Below, piece by piece: positions 33,942-42,115 of a stretch of DNA of 64,000 bases. A program made the position numbers and the translations under genes. The notes beneath the pieces were generated by a model, which did no database searches, had not been told where the DNA came from, and saw nothing but the letters and a program-made list of their open reading frames with translations. The stretch's first letter is position 1. Each line of letters opens with the position of its first letter. This DNA is from Nitrospirota bacterium (GTDB lineage Bacteria; JACPQY01): NCBI GenBank assembly GCA_016190245.1, contig JACPQY010000011.1:1-64000 (forward strand), written 5' to 3'.

Positions 33942-36080
33942 GTGGAATCCCGCGTCCTCCCCACGAACCTGCTCGCCTTCATCCCTCTCTTTCCGCTTGT
34001 CGGCGCGGCCATCAACGGCCTGTTCGGCGCCCACCTTCAGCGCGCCTTCGGCAAGAAGGCCATCGGCCTCGTCGGAGTGGCCCTTCCGTGGGCCGCCTTC
34101 GTCTTCGCGGTACTCGCCGTGGCCCAACTCTGGCGAGAGCCTGAGGGCACCACGCTGGTCCACCGCGTCTACGGCTGGATCGGCGTGGGGTTCCTTTCGG
34201 TCGAGGTCGCCTTCGCCCTCGACCGGCTGTCGGCGATGATGGTTCTGGTCGTAACTTTCGTCGGCAGCCTCATCCATGTCTACTCGCTCGGCTACATGGC
34301 CGAGGACAAGGCCTTTTGGCGGTTCTTCAGCTATCTGAACCTGTTCCTGTTTGCCATGCTCGTTCTGGTCCTCGCGGACAACGTGCTTCTGATGTTCGTG
34401 GGCTGGGAGGGCGTGGGACTCTGCTCCTACCTCCTCATCGGCTTCTGGTACGAGGACCTGGCGAACGCGAGAGCCGGGGCGAAGGCCTTTGTCGTCAACC
34501 GGATCGGAGACTTCGGCTTTCTCGTCGGCTTCTTCATCCTGTTCTGGGGACTGGGGGGCGCCTTCACCGAGACCGGCTACCACATCGGCTCCGGCTATTC
34601 GCTCGCGTTTCGCGACCTGCCGGCGCTCGTCGCCACGGCCGGAGACAAGACCCTTTGGGGCCTCGACCTCTTCACCTGGGTCGGCATCCTCTTCTTCGTC
34701 GGCGCCACCGGAAAGAGCGCGCAAATCCCCCTCTACGTCTGGCTTCCCGACGCCATGGCCGGCCCAACGCCGGTCTCGGCGCTCATCCACGCCGCGACGA
34801 TGGTCACCGCGGGGGTGTTCCTGGTCGCCCGCATGAACTTCCTGTACGCCCATAGCCCGCTGGCGATGACGATCGTGGCGATGGTGGGCGCGGCGACCGC
34901 CCTGTTTGCGGCCACCATCGGCGTCTTCCAGTACGACATCAAGAAAGTCCTGGCTTACTCCACGGTGTCACAGCTCGGCTACATGTTCGTCGGCGTCGGC
35001 GTCGGCGCCTTCTGGGCCGGCGCCTACCACCTGCTTACCCACGCCTTCTTCAAGGCGGCTCTCTTCCTTGGCGCGGGCTCCGTCATCCTCGCCATGCACC
35101 ATGAGCAGGACATGCGCAAGATGGGCGGCCTCGGGAAGGTGATGCCGGTGACGCGCTGGACGTACTGGCTCGCGTGCGTCGCGATCAGCGGCTTTCCCAT
35201 CGCCTCGGGCTTCTTCTCCAAGGACGAGATCCTCTGGCAGGCGTTCAACACCAACGCCCTCCTCGTGCCGGGGTGGCTGCCGTGGCTGCTCGGATTCGCG
35301 GCGGCGGGATTGACCTCCTTCTACATGTGGCGTTCGTATTTCATGACCTTCACCGGACCCCTCGCCAAGATCGAGGGCCACGGTCACGGACGGGGGCACG
35401 GACACCAGGATGCCGCTCCCAGGGAGCAACCCGCGGTGATCACGGGCGTGCTCGTGGTGCTGGCCGCAGGCGCCGTGCTCGCTTCGCTCATCGGCCTGCC
35501 CATGCTGTGGACGGGCCACGCGCCCTGGCTTGAGCACTTCCTCGCGCCCACGTTTGCCGCCGCCGAAGGGCTCCCCAAGACATTCACCGGCCACGAGGCC
35601 CACCGCCTCGAGTGGCTTCTCATGCTCGCTTCAACGGCCGTGGCCACGATCGGCCTCGGTCTGGCCTGGTGGCTCTATCGCGGTCGCGACAATCCCGTGC
35701 CCGCGCAACTCGCGGCGCGTTTTCCCGGGACGCACCGGGTCGTCTTCAACAAATACTTCGTGGACGAGGCCTACCAAAGGAGCTTCGTGTGGGGATTCAT
35801 GTCCACGAGCCGGCTGAGCGCGTGGTTCGATCAGCACATCCTAGACGCCCTCGTCAACCTCGTCGCCGCCCTCACCCGCCTGTTCGCCGCCCTCGACGGC
35901 CTCATTGACGCGTACGTCGTGGACGGCATGGTCAACACGGTCGGCAACGGCGTCCGTGCGAGCGGCCGCGGGCTGCGGCAGTTGCAAACGGGCCGCATCC
36001 CGCAGTACCTCGCGGTCGTCGTCGCCGGAGCCGTGATGCTCGTGGTGCTCGCCCGCTTCATCGTTGATGTTTACACCTGA
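33942..36080 (+). CDS. nuoL: NADH-quinone oxidoreductase-type subunit L (antiporter-like)
   Basis: 712 residues, GTG start. Typical NuoL sequence: VGWEGVGLCSYLLIGFWY, FVNRIGDFGF-like VVNRIGDFGFLVG, IPLYVWLPDAMAGPTPVSALIHAATMV in its central stretch and LAYSTVSQLGYMF. It pumps protons and ends in the long lateral helix. A loop at about residues 480-495 has alternating His/Gly (GHGHGRGHGHQD), not a normal NuoL feature. Confidence 0.96.
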   Translation: MESRVLPTNLLAFIPLFPLVGAAINGLFGAHLQRAFGKKAIGLVGVALPWAAFVFAVLAVAQLWREPEGTTLVHRVYGWIGVGFLSVEVAFALDRLSAMMVLVVTFVGSLIHVYSLGYMAEDKAFWRFFSYLNLFLFAMLVLVLADNVLLMFVGWEGVGLCSYLLIGFWYEDLANARAGAKAFVVNRIGDFGFLVGFFILFWGLGGAFTETGYHIGSGYSLAFRDLPALVATAGDKTLWGLDLFTWVGILFFVGATGKSAQIPLYVWLPDAMAGPTPVSALIHAATMVTAGVFLVARMNFLYAHSPLAMTIVAMVGAATALFAATIGVFQYDIKKVLAYSTVSQLGYMFVGVGVGAFWAGAYHLLTHAFFKAALFLGAGSVILAMHHEQDMRKMGGLGKVMPVTRWTYWLACVAISGFPIASGFFSKDEILWQAFNTNALLVPGWLPWLLGFAAAGLTSFYMWRSYFMTFTGPLAKIEGHGHGRGHGHQDAAPREQPAVITGVLVVLAAGAVLASLIGLPMLWTGHAPWLEHFLAPTFAAAEGLPKTFTGHEAHRLEWLLMLASTAVATIGLGLAWWLYRGRDNPVPAQLAARFPGTHRVVFNKYFVDEAYQRSFVWGFMSTSRLSAWFDQHILDALVNLVAALTRLFAALDGLIDAYVVDGMVNTVGNGVRASGRGLRQLQTGRIPQYLAVVVAGAVMLVVLARFIVDVYT

Positions 36081-36092
36081 CGGAGGCCGCTC

Positions 36093-37709
36093 ATGATCGA
36101 GACGCAAACAACCTTGCTCACCTGGATGACTTTCACGCCGCTCATCGGCGTGGCCGCTATCGGCCTGCTCCTCATGGCGCGGCCGCTCCTTGGGCTGAGC
36201 CAAAGGGCCGTGGACCATGGCGCGCGCCTCCTTGCCCTGCTCACCACCCTGCCGTCGCTGGCGCTCTCTTATGTGATGTGGCGCGATTTCGACGGGGCCG
36301 CGGGCGGCGTTCAGTTCGTCCACCACACCCCATGGATCCGCGCCTTCAACATCGAATACTTCATGGGCGTGGACGGTCTGAGCGTCACCATGGTGATGCT
36401 CACGGCCCTGATCTCCTCGGTCGCCGTCATCGCCTCCATGCCCTGGGGCATCGCCCGGGACGATTCTCACCACTTTTCGCGCCGCCAGGTTCCGGGCTAC
36501 ATGGCCCTCCTGCTCCTCCTCGAGACGGGCATGTTCGGCGTCTTCTGCGCCCTCGACTTCTTCCTCTTCTACGTCCTTTGGGAGCTCGTGCTCCTCCCGA
36601 TGTACTTCCTCATCGGCATCTGGGGCGGCCCGAGGCGGGAGTACGCCGCCATCAAGTTCTTCCTCTACACGCTGGCCGGCTCCGTGCTCATGCTCCTCGG
36701 CATGATCGCGCTCTACTACGCGAGCGAGCCGACCACGCTCGTGGACGGCACTGCGGCCGCCCATACCTTCAACATGCTCAAGCTCGCCGAGCAAGCGAAC
36801 CGCTTCGAGCTGATGGCGCCCATCCTCGGCTTGCCCTTCACCAAGGTCGTCTGGGTGGGGATGTTCATCGCCTTCGCCATCAAGGTGCCGATGTTCCCCT
36901 TCCACACGTGGCTGCCGGACGCCCACGTGGAGGCGCCGACGCCGATCTCGGTCCTCCTGGCCGGCGTCCTCCTGAAGATGGGCCCCTACGGCATGCTGCG
37001 CGTCAACTATCCCATCCTGCCCGAGGCCACGTTGTGGGCCCAGTGGGGCGTCGCAATCTTCGGCGCCATCAACATCGTCTACGCCGCCTTTGTCTGCATG
37101 GCGCAGAAGGACCTCAAGAAGCTCATCGCCTACTCCTCGGTGAGCCACATGGGTTTCGTGCTCCTGGGGATGGCGGCCTTTACGCCGCAGGGCATCTCGG
37201 GCGCCGTCTACCAGATGTGGAACCACGGGATCATCAGCCCAGCGCTGTTCTTGATTGCGGGGGTGATCTACGACCGCGCGCACCACCGCGAGATCGAGGG
37301 CTTCGGCGGCCTGTCGAAGAATCTCCCCGAGTACACGGCGATCACGGGCCTCGCCTTCATGGCCTCCCTGGGCCTTCCGGGGCTCAACGGGTTTATCAGT
37401 GAGGCGCTGGTCTTGGTCGGCGCCTTCCCGGTCTTCAAGGTGATCACGATCGTCTCCGCGAGCGGCGTGATCATCACCGCGGCCTACTACCTCCTCACCA
37501 TGCAGCGCGTGTTCCTCGGCAAACTGAACGAGAAATACGCGGCGCTGCGCGATCTCAACTGGCGCGAACGGCTGACGCTCTACCCGCTGGTCGCCCTCAT
37601 GGTCGTCCTCGGCTTCTATCCCATGCCGATTCTCGACCTCATGAACCCCACCCTGCACTCGCTGGTCCTCCCGTTCGCGCAGAGGACCGGTCTCGTGACA
37701 GGCCCCTGA
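36093..37709 (+). CDS. nuoM: NADH-quinone oxidoreductase-type subunit M (antiporter-like)
   Basis: 538 residues, about 14 helices. Key parts: FNIEYFMGVDGLSVTMV, LLLLETGMFGVFCALDFFLFYVLWELVLLPMYFLIG (Glu in WELVLLPM is the pump Glu), KVPMFPFHTWLPDAHVEAPTPIS with its conserved Lys and His, and LIAYSSVSHMGFVLLG. 12 bases separate it from nuoL and 15 from nuoN. Confidence 0.96.
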   Translation: MIETQTTLLTWMTFTPLIGVAAIGLLLMARPLLGLSQRAVDHGARLLALLTTLPSLALSYVMWRDFDGAAGGVQFVHHTPWIRAFNIEYFMGVDGLSVTMVMLTALISSVAVIASMPWGIARDDSHHFSRRQVPGYMALLLLLETGMFGVFCALDFFLFYVLWELVLLPMYFLIGIWGGPRREYAAIKFFLYTLAGSVLMLLGMIALYYASEPTTLVDGTAAAHTFNMLKLAEQANRFELMAPILGLPFTKVVWVGMFIAFAIKVPMFPFHTWLPDAHVEAPTPISVLLAGVLLKMGPYGMLRVNYPILPEATLWAQWGVAIFGAINIVYAAFVCMAQKDLKKLIAYSSVSHMGFVLLGMAAFTPQGISGAVYQMWNHGIISPALFLIAGVIYDRAHHREIEGFGGLSKNLPEYTAITGLAFMASLGLPGLNGFISEALVLVGAFPVFKVITIVSASGVIITAAYYLLTMQRVFLGKLNEKYAALRDLNWRERLTLYPLVALMVVLGFYPMPILDLMNPTLHSLVLPFAQRTGLVTGP

Positions 37710-37724
37710 GACCGGAGGCGGACG

Positions 37725-39224
37725 GTGCCGACCCTCGAAAGCCTGCCCCACGTCCTTCCCGAGGTGGCGCTCGCGGTCACCGCTGCGGCCCTGTTCGTCC
37801 TCGAAGCCCTGTGGCAGCCCCGGGGCCGAGCACGGCGCGTTGGGTTTCCGCTCTTGGCGCTGGGGGGCCTGCTCGCGGCGCTGCTGTTCCTCGTCGCCTC
37901 GCCATCCTCGGCGGAGCCGCGGTTCTTTGGCGGCCTCCTGACCCAGGATCCCTTCTCGACGTTCGTGCGCGGCGTCGCCATCGTCGCCACCGCCCTCGCC
38001 GTGGGGCTCGCTCTGGGAAGCCCCTCGCTGCCGTCGAATCGCCGCGTCGAGTATCACGGCCTCTTGGTCCTGCTCGCGCTCGGCATGTGCCTCCTCTCGA
38101 GTGCCGGTCACCTGCTCATGATCTACGTGGCCATCGAGATCGTGAGCCTCACGTCCTACCTCCTCGCCGGCTTCGACGACCGCGGTGGGCGTTCGGCCGA
38201 GGCCGGCCTCAAGTACGTGCTCTTCGGTGGCGTCGCCTCCGGCGTGATGTTGTTCGGCTTCTCCCTGCTCTTCGGCCTCTTCGGCGACCTGTCGCTCTCA
38301 GGCCTCGGCCAGGCACTCGCGCACTCGACCACACTCTCGACGGGCGCCGGTCGCTGGGCGACGCTCCTGGCGCTCGTCTTCGTGCTCGCAGGCCTCGGCT
38401 TCAAGATCGCCGCGGTGCCCTTCCATATGTGGTGTCCCGATGTCTACGAAGGGGCGCCGACGCCCTTCACGGCCCTGCTCTCCGTGGGCCCGAAGGCGGC
38501 GGGCTTCGCGGTGCTGTTACGCTTCGGCACCGGCCTGTGGCCCGAGCTCGCGACCGACGCCGCCGCGGCAACGAGTGCGCTCCCGTGGCTCCTCCTCCTG
38601 GGCGTGATGTCCACGGTCACGATGACGGTCGGCAATCTCGCCGCTATCTGGCAGGACAATCTCAAGCGGCTGCTCGCATACTCGAGCATCGCGCACGCGG
38701 GCTACATGCTCATGGGCGTGGTGGCGGGCGGCCGGGAGGGCCCGGGCGCCGTGGCGGTCTACCTGGCCGTCTACCTGATCATGAACATCGGGGCCTTCGC
38801 CGTGGTCTCCGCCGTGGATCGCTCGGCGCACAGCGAGGACATCGGCGTCTACCACGGCCTCGGACGGCGGGCCCCGCTCCTCGCCCTGGCCATGGCGGTG
38901 TTTCTCCTCTCGCTCACGGGACTTCCACCCACGGCGGGATTCGTGGGCAAGCTGTACCTCTTCGCCTCGCTCATCCATCACGGCGGCTTCTGGTACGTGC
39001 TGCTCGCCGTGGTGGGCGTTCTCAACAGCGTCGTGTCGCTCTATTTCTACGCCCGCGTACTCAGGGCCATGTTCCTTGAGAGCGCGGCCGGCGAGCCCGC
39101 GCCGGTGAGTCTCGCCAACTCGGCGGCGGCGCTCGCGGTCGTTCTCGCCGTCCCGACTCTCGCCCTCGGGATCTTCTGGCAGCCGCTGGCCGCCATCGCC
39201 AATTTCTCCGGCTCCCTCTTCTGA
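37725..39224 (+). CDS. nuoN: NADH-quinone oxidoreductase-type subunit N (antiporter-like)
   Basis: 499 residues, GTG start. Features: YVAIEIVSLTSYLLAGF (pump Glu), EAGLKYVLFGGVASGVMLFG, KIAAVPFHMWCPDVYEGAPTPFTALLS in its central stretch and RLLAYSSIAHAGYMLMG. It is the last nuo gene. No nuoE, nuoF or nuoG exists in the cluster, so the complex lacks an NADH-oxidising module. Confidence 0.96.
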   Translation: MPTLESLPHVLPEVALAVTAAALFVLEALWQPRGRARRVGFPLLALGGLLAALLFLVASPSSAEPRFFGGLLTQDPFSTFVRGVAIVATALAVGLALGSPSLPSNRRVEYHGLLVLLALGMCLLSSAGHLLMIYVAIEIVSLTSYLLAGFDDRGGRSAEAGLKYVLFGGVASGVMLFGFSLLFGLFGDLSLSGLGQALAHSTTLSTGAGRWATLLALVFVLAGLGFKIAAVPFHMWCPDVYEGAPTPFTALLSVGPKAAGFAVLLRFGTGLWPELATDAAAATSALPWLLLLGVMSTVTMTVGNLAAIWQDNLKRLLAYSSIAHAGYMLMGVVAGGREGPGAVAVYLAVYLIMNIGAFAVVSAVDRSAHSEDIGVYHGLGRRAPLLALAMAVFLLSLTGLPPTAGFVGKLYLFASLIHHGGFWYVLLAVVGVLNSVVSLYFYARVLRAMFLESAAGEPAPVSLANSAAALAVVLAVPTLALGIFWQPLAAIANFSGSLF

Positions 39225-39351
39225 CGCCGACGCCTAGGCGGAACCCCTCCATCTCCCCGTTGAACCGGTGCGAGATCGGACAAGATCGCTTGGATGTGGG
39301 CGCTCGTGCGCCGCAGTCCCACAGGGGTGGTGCCTGCCACGTCCGTATCCC

Positions 39352-39480
39352 GCCGCGGCTCCGGCCGCCGAGGCCATCGCCGAGGATCCGTAAGTTGATT
39401 CCGAAATGTGCACGACCTGCGACGAGTGCACGCGGATCAATCCGAGGATGTTCGCCTACAACGCGAACAAGTACTACTGG
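39352..39480 (+). pseudogene. Remnant of a second PFOR C-terminal ferredoxin domain
   Basis: The frame reads an Ala/Pro/Glu linker, an in-frame TAA, then VDSEMCTTCDEC, TRINPRMF and AYNANK before it runs into repeats at 39475. This matches residues around 1600-1650 of the PFOR-like protein (HIDSALCTTCDEC, TRLNPRMF, VYNADK) including the linker. The second half with the fourth Cys is missing. It lies 130 bases after nuoN on the same strand. Confidence 0.75.
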
Positions 39481-39517
39481 GGGTCACTACTGGGGGTCAG
39501 GTCTTGCAATCGTGCAA
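39475..39517. repeat. GGGTCAGG repeat, copy A, with a 13-bp tandem duplication
   Basis: TACTGGGGGTCAC and TACTGGGGGTCAG stand side by side at 39475-39487 and 39488-39500. They lead into GGGTCAGGTCTTGCAATCG. A close match of the second part is at 43893-43917, and shorter forms are near 43804 and 44252. Such GGGGTCAGG(T)CTTGC repeats often mark REP/RAYT-type elements. Confidence 0.55.
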
Positions 39518-39620
39518 TACGACGCAGAAGAGCGGCATGTGACGATTCCTGCGCACAGAGAAATCGATGCGGGAACACTCCGTGCGATCAGGGCCGAGAA
39601 CGGCCGGACTATTTCCACAG

Positions 39621-39715
39621 GAACTCCCCTCCTTTGTAAGGAGGGGAAAGGGGAGGTAGAGGCCGCCGGCGGGCTCTACCCCACCCAACCTCCCCTTACA
39701 AAGGGGAGGAGATTT
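39621..39715. repeat. Nested inverted repeat (MITE-like)
   Basis: The left arm 39621-39661 (AACTCCCCTCCTTTGTAAGG... ending GGGGAGGTAGAG) is the near complement of the right arm 39674-39715 (CTCTACCCC...CCCCTTACAAAGGGGAGG). Each arm also folds on itself. This type of CCTCCCCTTACAAAGGGGAGG element is widespread in bacterial genomes. Confidence 0.6.
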
Positions 39716-39772
39716 CGGATGCACTCTGGCACTACTACGCCACTTTCGCAGAGCGGGAAACACCCCGATCCG

Positions 39773-39832
39773 TCGTCCCCGTGAAAGCGGGGACCCAGAT
39801 TCTGGATTCCCGCCTGCGCGGGAATAACGAGG
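39773..39832. repeat. REP-like double hairpin, copy 1
   Basis: GTCCCCG-TGAAAG-CGGGGAC and ATTCCCGC-CTG-CGCGGGAAT are two adjacent hairpins joined by CCAGATTCTGG. A second copy of the family is at 63561-63616 (GCCCGC-GGAA-GCGGGC and ATTCCCG-TTTT-CACGGGAAT). Confidence 0.6.
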
Positions 39833-40078
39833 AGTGGCCTCCCAAGTCGCCGGACCCGTCTCATGCACCGTCATCATGGCGAAAACCGGATGGCAACGGA
39901 GATCAAAGATGCGTTGTAGCGCTAGATCGCATCCCTACTGCGGACCCGGACGAGGCGCCCGGGCAGCGGCCGGCCGATCACCTTCGCCAAGAAGTCCAGA
40001 ATCATGCCTGACCCCGGTGTCCAGTAGCACGAGCTCCACGCCGACTCTCGTGGCCACATTCAACATGCCAACCACCTT
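39833..40078. other. Intergenic, no gene recognised
   Basis: About 250 bases between the repeats and the 3' end of the leftward operon. It contains CCTGACCCC at 40009-40017, the complement of the GGGTCAGG repeat core. Nothing else is supportable. Confidence 0.35.
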
Positions 40079-40477
40079 TCAGTTCGGCCCATTCTTCTTG
40101 ACTGCCGTCCGCCACAACACAAAGGCTCCAGCCACGGCGACTTCGGTCCACCGGCAGGGGTAGTAGCACTGCCCCCGGATCTCGCCGGGGGTTGTCCTGC
40201 TCGTCTCGAATGTGACCCCGGGTCGCACGCCCGAGCCGCGCAAGACGGCGAGCTCCGTCCAGTAGAGCACCCCAGCCCAGACGAATCCCTCAATTCGCGT
40301 CAGACACCGGGGGTCCGGCCAGTAGAGCGTTCCGCGGAAACGAGGCGGGTCCACCTGCTCAACGGTCATGATCACGCGAAGGTCCGCGCAGGAATCGTCC
40401 CCGCATTCATGAAACCAGCCGTTCCACTCTCCGCACAGATTCGCCGGTTGGAGCGCAAGTCTGCGCGGATCCTTCAT
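40079..40477 (-). CDS. Hypothetical protein with Cys pairs and W-x-G-W start
   Basis: 132 residues, not recognised. It opens with LCGEWNGWFHECGDDSC and continues as alternating beta-like segments (FRGTLYWPD, IEGFVWAGVLYWTE, EIRGQCYYPCRWTE). The pattern G-x-W-x-G near the start followed by short beta strands suggests a small beta-barrel. Six or so Cys could bind metal or form disulfides. Its ATG overlaps the stop of the small membrane protein upstream (ATGA), so it is the last gene of a five-gene operon. Confidence 0.6.
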   Translation of the reverse strand: MKDPRRLALQPANLCGEWNGWFHECGDDSCADLRVIMTVEQVDPPRFRGTLYWPDPRCLTRIEGFVWAGVLYWTELAVLRGSGVRPGVTFETSRTTPGEIRGQCYYPCRWTEVAVAGAFVLWRTAVKKNGPN

Positions 40478-40677
40478 GGTGGCAACTCACGGGAGGAAGT
40501 TGATTCCCCGATCGTGATGTTCAACTGCTTGTCGACGTACTGTTTGTCGATGTAGTAGGTCGAGCGGCGATACAGCTCGTCGTACAGCTCGATGTCCCGC
40601 TGCCAGCGCCACCTCTCATACTTATCGATGGCCCTAGCGAGGCAGAATATCCCCCAAAGAATCAACAAGAACCCCAT
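40474..40677 (-). CDS. Small membrane protein
   Basis: 67 residues from the ATG at 40677, chosen because AGGAGGT lies 5 bases upstream (a start at 40725 is also open). One hydrophobic helix (GFLLILWGIFCLARAI) is followed by a highly charged segment (KYERWRWQRDIELYDELYRR). Probably a single-pass inner-membrane protein. No family recognised. Confidence 0.65.
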   Translation of the reverse strand: MGFLLILWGIFCLARAIDKYERWRWQRDIELYDELYRRSTYYIDKQYVDKQLNITIGESTSSRELPP

Positions 40678-40728
40678 GGGACCTCCTCTCGTTTTGGACG
40701 TTTTGCCATCACCATGCGGCACCAACCC

Positions 40729-41250
40729 CTATTTTCGGAAAAGGCGTTTCACCCATCCGGAAAAGCCGGAACCTCTCCGTTCCCAAGCAGTCTTGTGCCG
40801 GTGGACGAATGTCGGCAGGAGTTGCATGTTCGACGGCGTATCAAGGCCGCCTTTGAATAGGGGCGTCACGTGGTCGACCTGGTATCCGGTTGGGACCTTT
40901 GAGTATCCCCGGCTTTTCAGAAAGGCCGACTTGGCGAAAAGGCTCCGGGTCCGAACCGCCAGCCCGGTTGTCCTGTATCGACGACCGGTTGTAAAAGATC
41001 GACCAACCGATGCCCCGCCTATCCTCGAGGATCCTGGCCTCCGGATCCTCGGCATCCGAAATCGCGGCGTGGTCGCGGCACGCGAGATGCGAAACGGCTT
41101 GAACGCTGGAGCATGGCTGCGGAACCCTGCAGATATCCTGCTCCGTGGAGTCCGCACCCGGTGCGGTCGGAGTCGAACGCCTCTTCCCATCCGTGGAGAA
41201 CGGAATGGGCGGAAGCTCGATCTGGAGGCACGATACCTAAGTATTCGCAT
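40729..41250 (-). CDS. Arg-rich protein with C-terminal HNH nuclease domain
   Basis: 173 residues from the ATG at 41250 (GGGGGA upstream). Residues 1-95 are extremely basic, with many RxxR steps (RYRASRSSFRPFRSPR), likely nucleic-acid binding and disordered. Residues about 120-165 carry an HNH-type motif: VPTGYQVDHVTPLFKGGLDTP, then SNMQLLPTFVHRHK, with the DH and N..L..H positions of a metal-dependent nuclease. Such domains occur in restriction, phage and mobile-element proteins. Overlaps the upstream zinc-ribbon gene by 14 bases. Confidence 0.75.
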   Translation of the reverse strand: MRILRYRASRSSFRPFRSPRMGRGVRLRPHRVRTPRSRISAGFRSHAPAFKPFRISRAATTPRFRMPRIRRPGSSRIGGASVGRSFTTGRRYRTTGLAVRTRSLFAKSAFLKSRGYSKVPTGYQVDHVTPLFKGGLDTPSNMQLLPTFVHRHKTAWERRGSGFSGWVKRLFRK

Positions 41251-41479
41251 GTGTTCCCCCTTTCGCGGGTTGTTGTGGTCCTGAACCGCAATGAGCGGTG
41301 GTTCGGTCCGAACCTGCCCAACACCGAAGTTTCGCTGCGCGAACTTGCTCGGTGGCGCTCCGGAAGCACCTTGAGCACAGATCATGGCCGTCCACGAACT
41401 TCCAGATCGGCGCGGCCCTGTCCCGAGCCAGTCTGACGACGATTCTCCTACCGCAGGTGCAGATTCTTGGAATTCTCAT
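41237..41479 (-). CDS. Small zinc-ribbon protein
   Basis: 80 residues from the ATG at 41479, which has GGGAGGT upstream and overlaps the previous stop (ATGA). Two Cys pairs, CTCGRRI preceded by RI and LCSRCFRS, spaced about 30 residues apart, suggest a single zinc-binding ribbon. The tail is Gly/Thr/Gln-rich. No family recognised. Tight overlap on both sides shows it is co-translated with the HNH protein. Confidence 0.65.
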   Translation of the reverse strand: MRIPRICTCGRRIVVRLARDRAAPIWKFVDGHDLCSRCFRSATEQVRAAKLRCWAGSDRTTAHCGSGPQQPAKGGTHANT

Positions 41480-41847
41480 GCCGACCTCCCTTGACCATTC
41501 GTGCGATTGAAGGAGCCTTCTGTCTTCAACGGATTCCGGAACAGATTCTCCGCCCACCTGATCTGCTCGTCCGTGAAGAGGGGCCTGAAACGATATTCGA
41601 GCATGAGCGCCTCGAATGACAGGTGGAGACAGCCCGCCATGTGCAGGCGGTAAATCCCATCCGATCCGTGATCCGAATACCTACCCATGAGTTCGAGGAC
41701 AGTACGGTGCGCGTCACCTCCGTTCTTGCGAAGCATTTCAATGATTCGCCCTGGCCGGTACCCGACCTTCGCGGGTATTTCCACGGTGTACCGGTATTGA
41801 AATGCCCGGTTGAACTCTCGTAGAAGATCAGCCTTGTTTGTATTCAT
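41476..41847 (-). CDS. Hypothetical helical protein, first gene of the HNH operon
   Basis: 123 residues, not recognised. Clean start with GGAGGCACGAG before the ATG. Mostly helical: LLREFNRAFQYRYTVEIP, PGRIIEMLRKNGGDAHRTVLELM and FEALMLEYRFRPLFTDEQIRWAENLF are separate segments in residues 8-110. No metal-binding or catalytic motif is clear. It precedes the zinc-ribbon, HNH and two further genes with 4-14 base overlaps. Confidence 0.65.
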   Translation of the reverse strand: MNTNKADLLREFNRAFQYRYTVEIPAKVGYRPGRIIEMLRKNGGDAHRTVLELMGRYSDHGSDGIYRLHMAGCLHLSFEALMLEYRFRPLFTDEQIRWAENLFRNPLKTEGSFNRTNGQGRSA

Positions 41848-42115
41848 CTCGTGCCTCCTTCTTCCGTCTTCCGCATTTAGTAGGGATTCATTCGGGCTCC
41901 GTCATTCGTCTCGTTCATCCAACCATTATATCGTGGGTTCGATCAGGCCATAATTCGTTTTATCGTATTGACAAACTAGTGAATACAAATAGATACAAAT
42001 ATCTAGTTTGAGGGAACTACCAGTTTCCAAACTCTATACAGTAAGTGGGAACTAATACCGATGGGGAGCCGTTGTGGCGATATATGATTGTTGGTTCAGC
42101 CTTTCTGGGGAGGAA
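41848..42115. promoter_or_regulatory. AT-rich spacer, promoter region of the HNH operon
   Basis: About 270 bases, clearly AT-rich against the GC-rich genome. It holds an inverted repeat CAAACTAG (41972-41979) / CTAGTTTG (42003-42010) around a double ATACAAAT. A plus-strand TTGACA at 41968-41973 is present but faces a convergent gene. The leftward promoter of the 41847 operon is probably here; I cannot place it exactly. Confidence 0.45.

Noticed and set aside
28387-39224. Hidden nuoE, nuoF or nuoG inside the cluster
   Set aside because: All spaces between nuo genes are under 25 bases and every large frame is already assigned. The only NuoG-like sequence is the formate dehydrogenase at 48.5 kb.
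41968-41996. Plus-strand promoter TTGACA with AGATAC 17 bases on
   Set aside because: The -10 box is poor and the next gene downstream is on the opposite strand.
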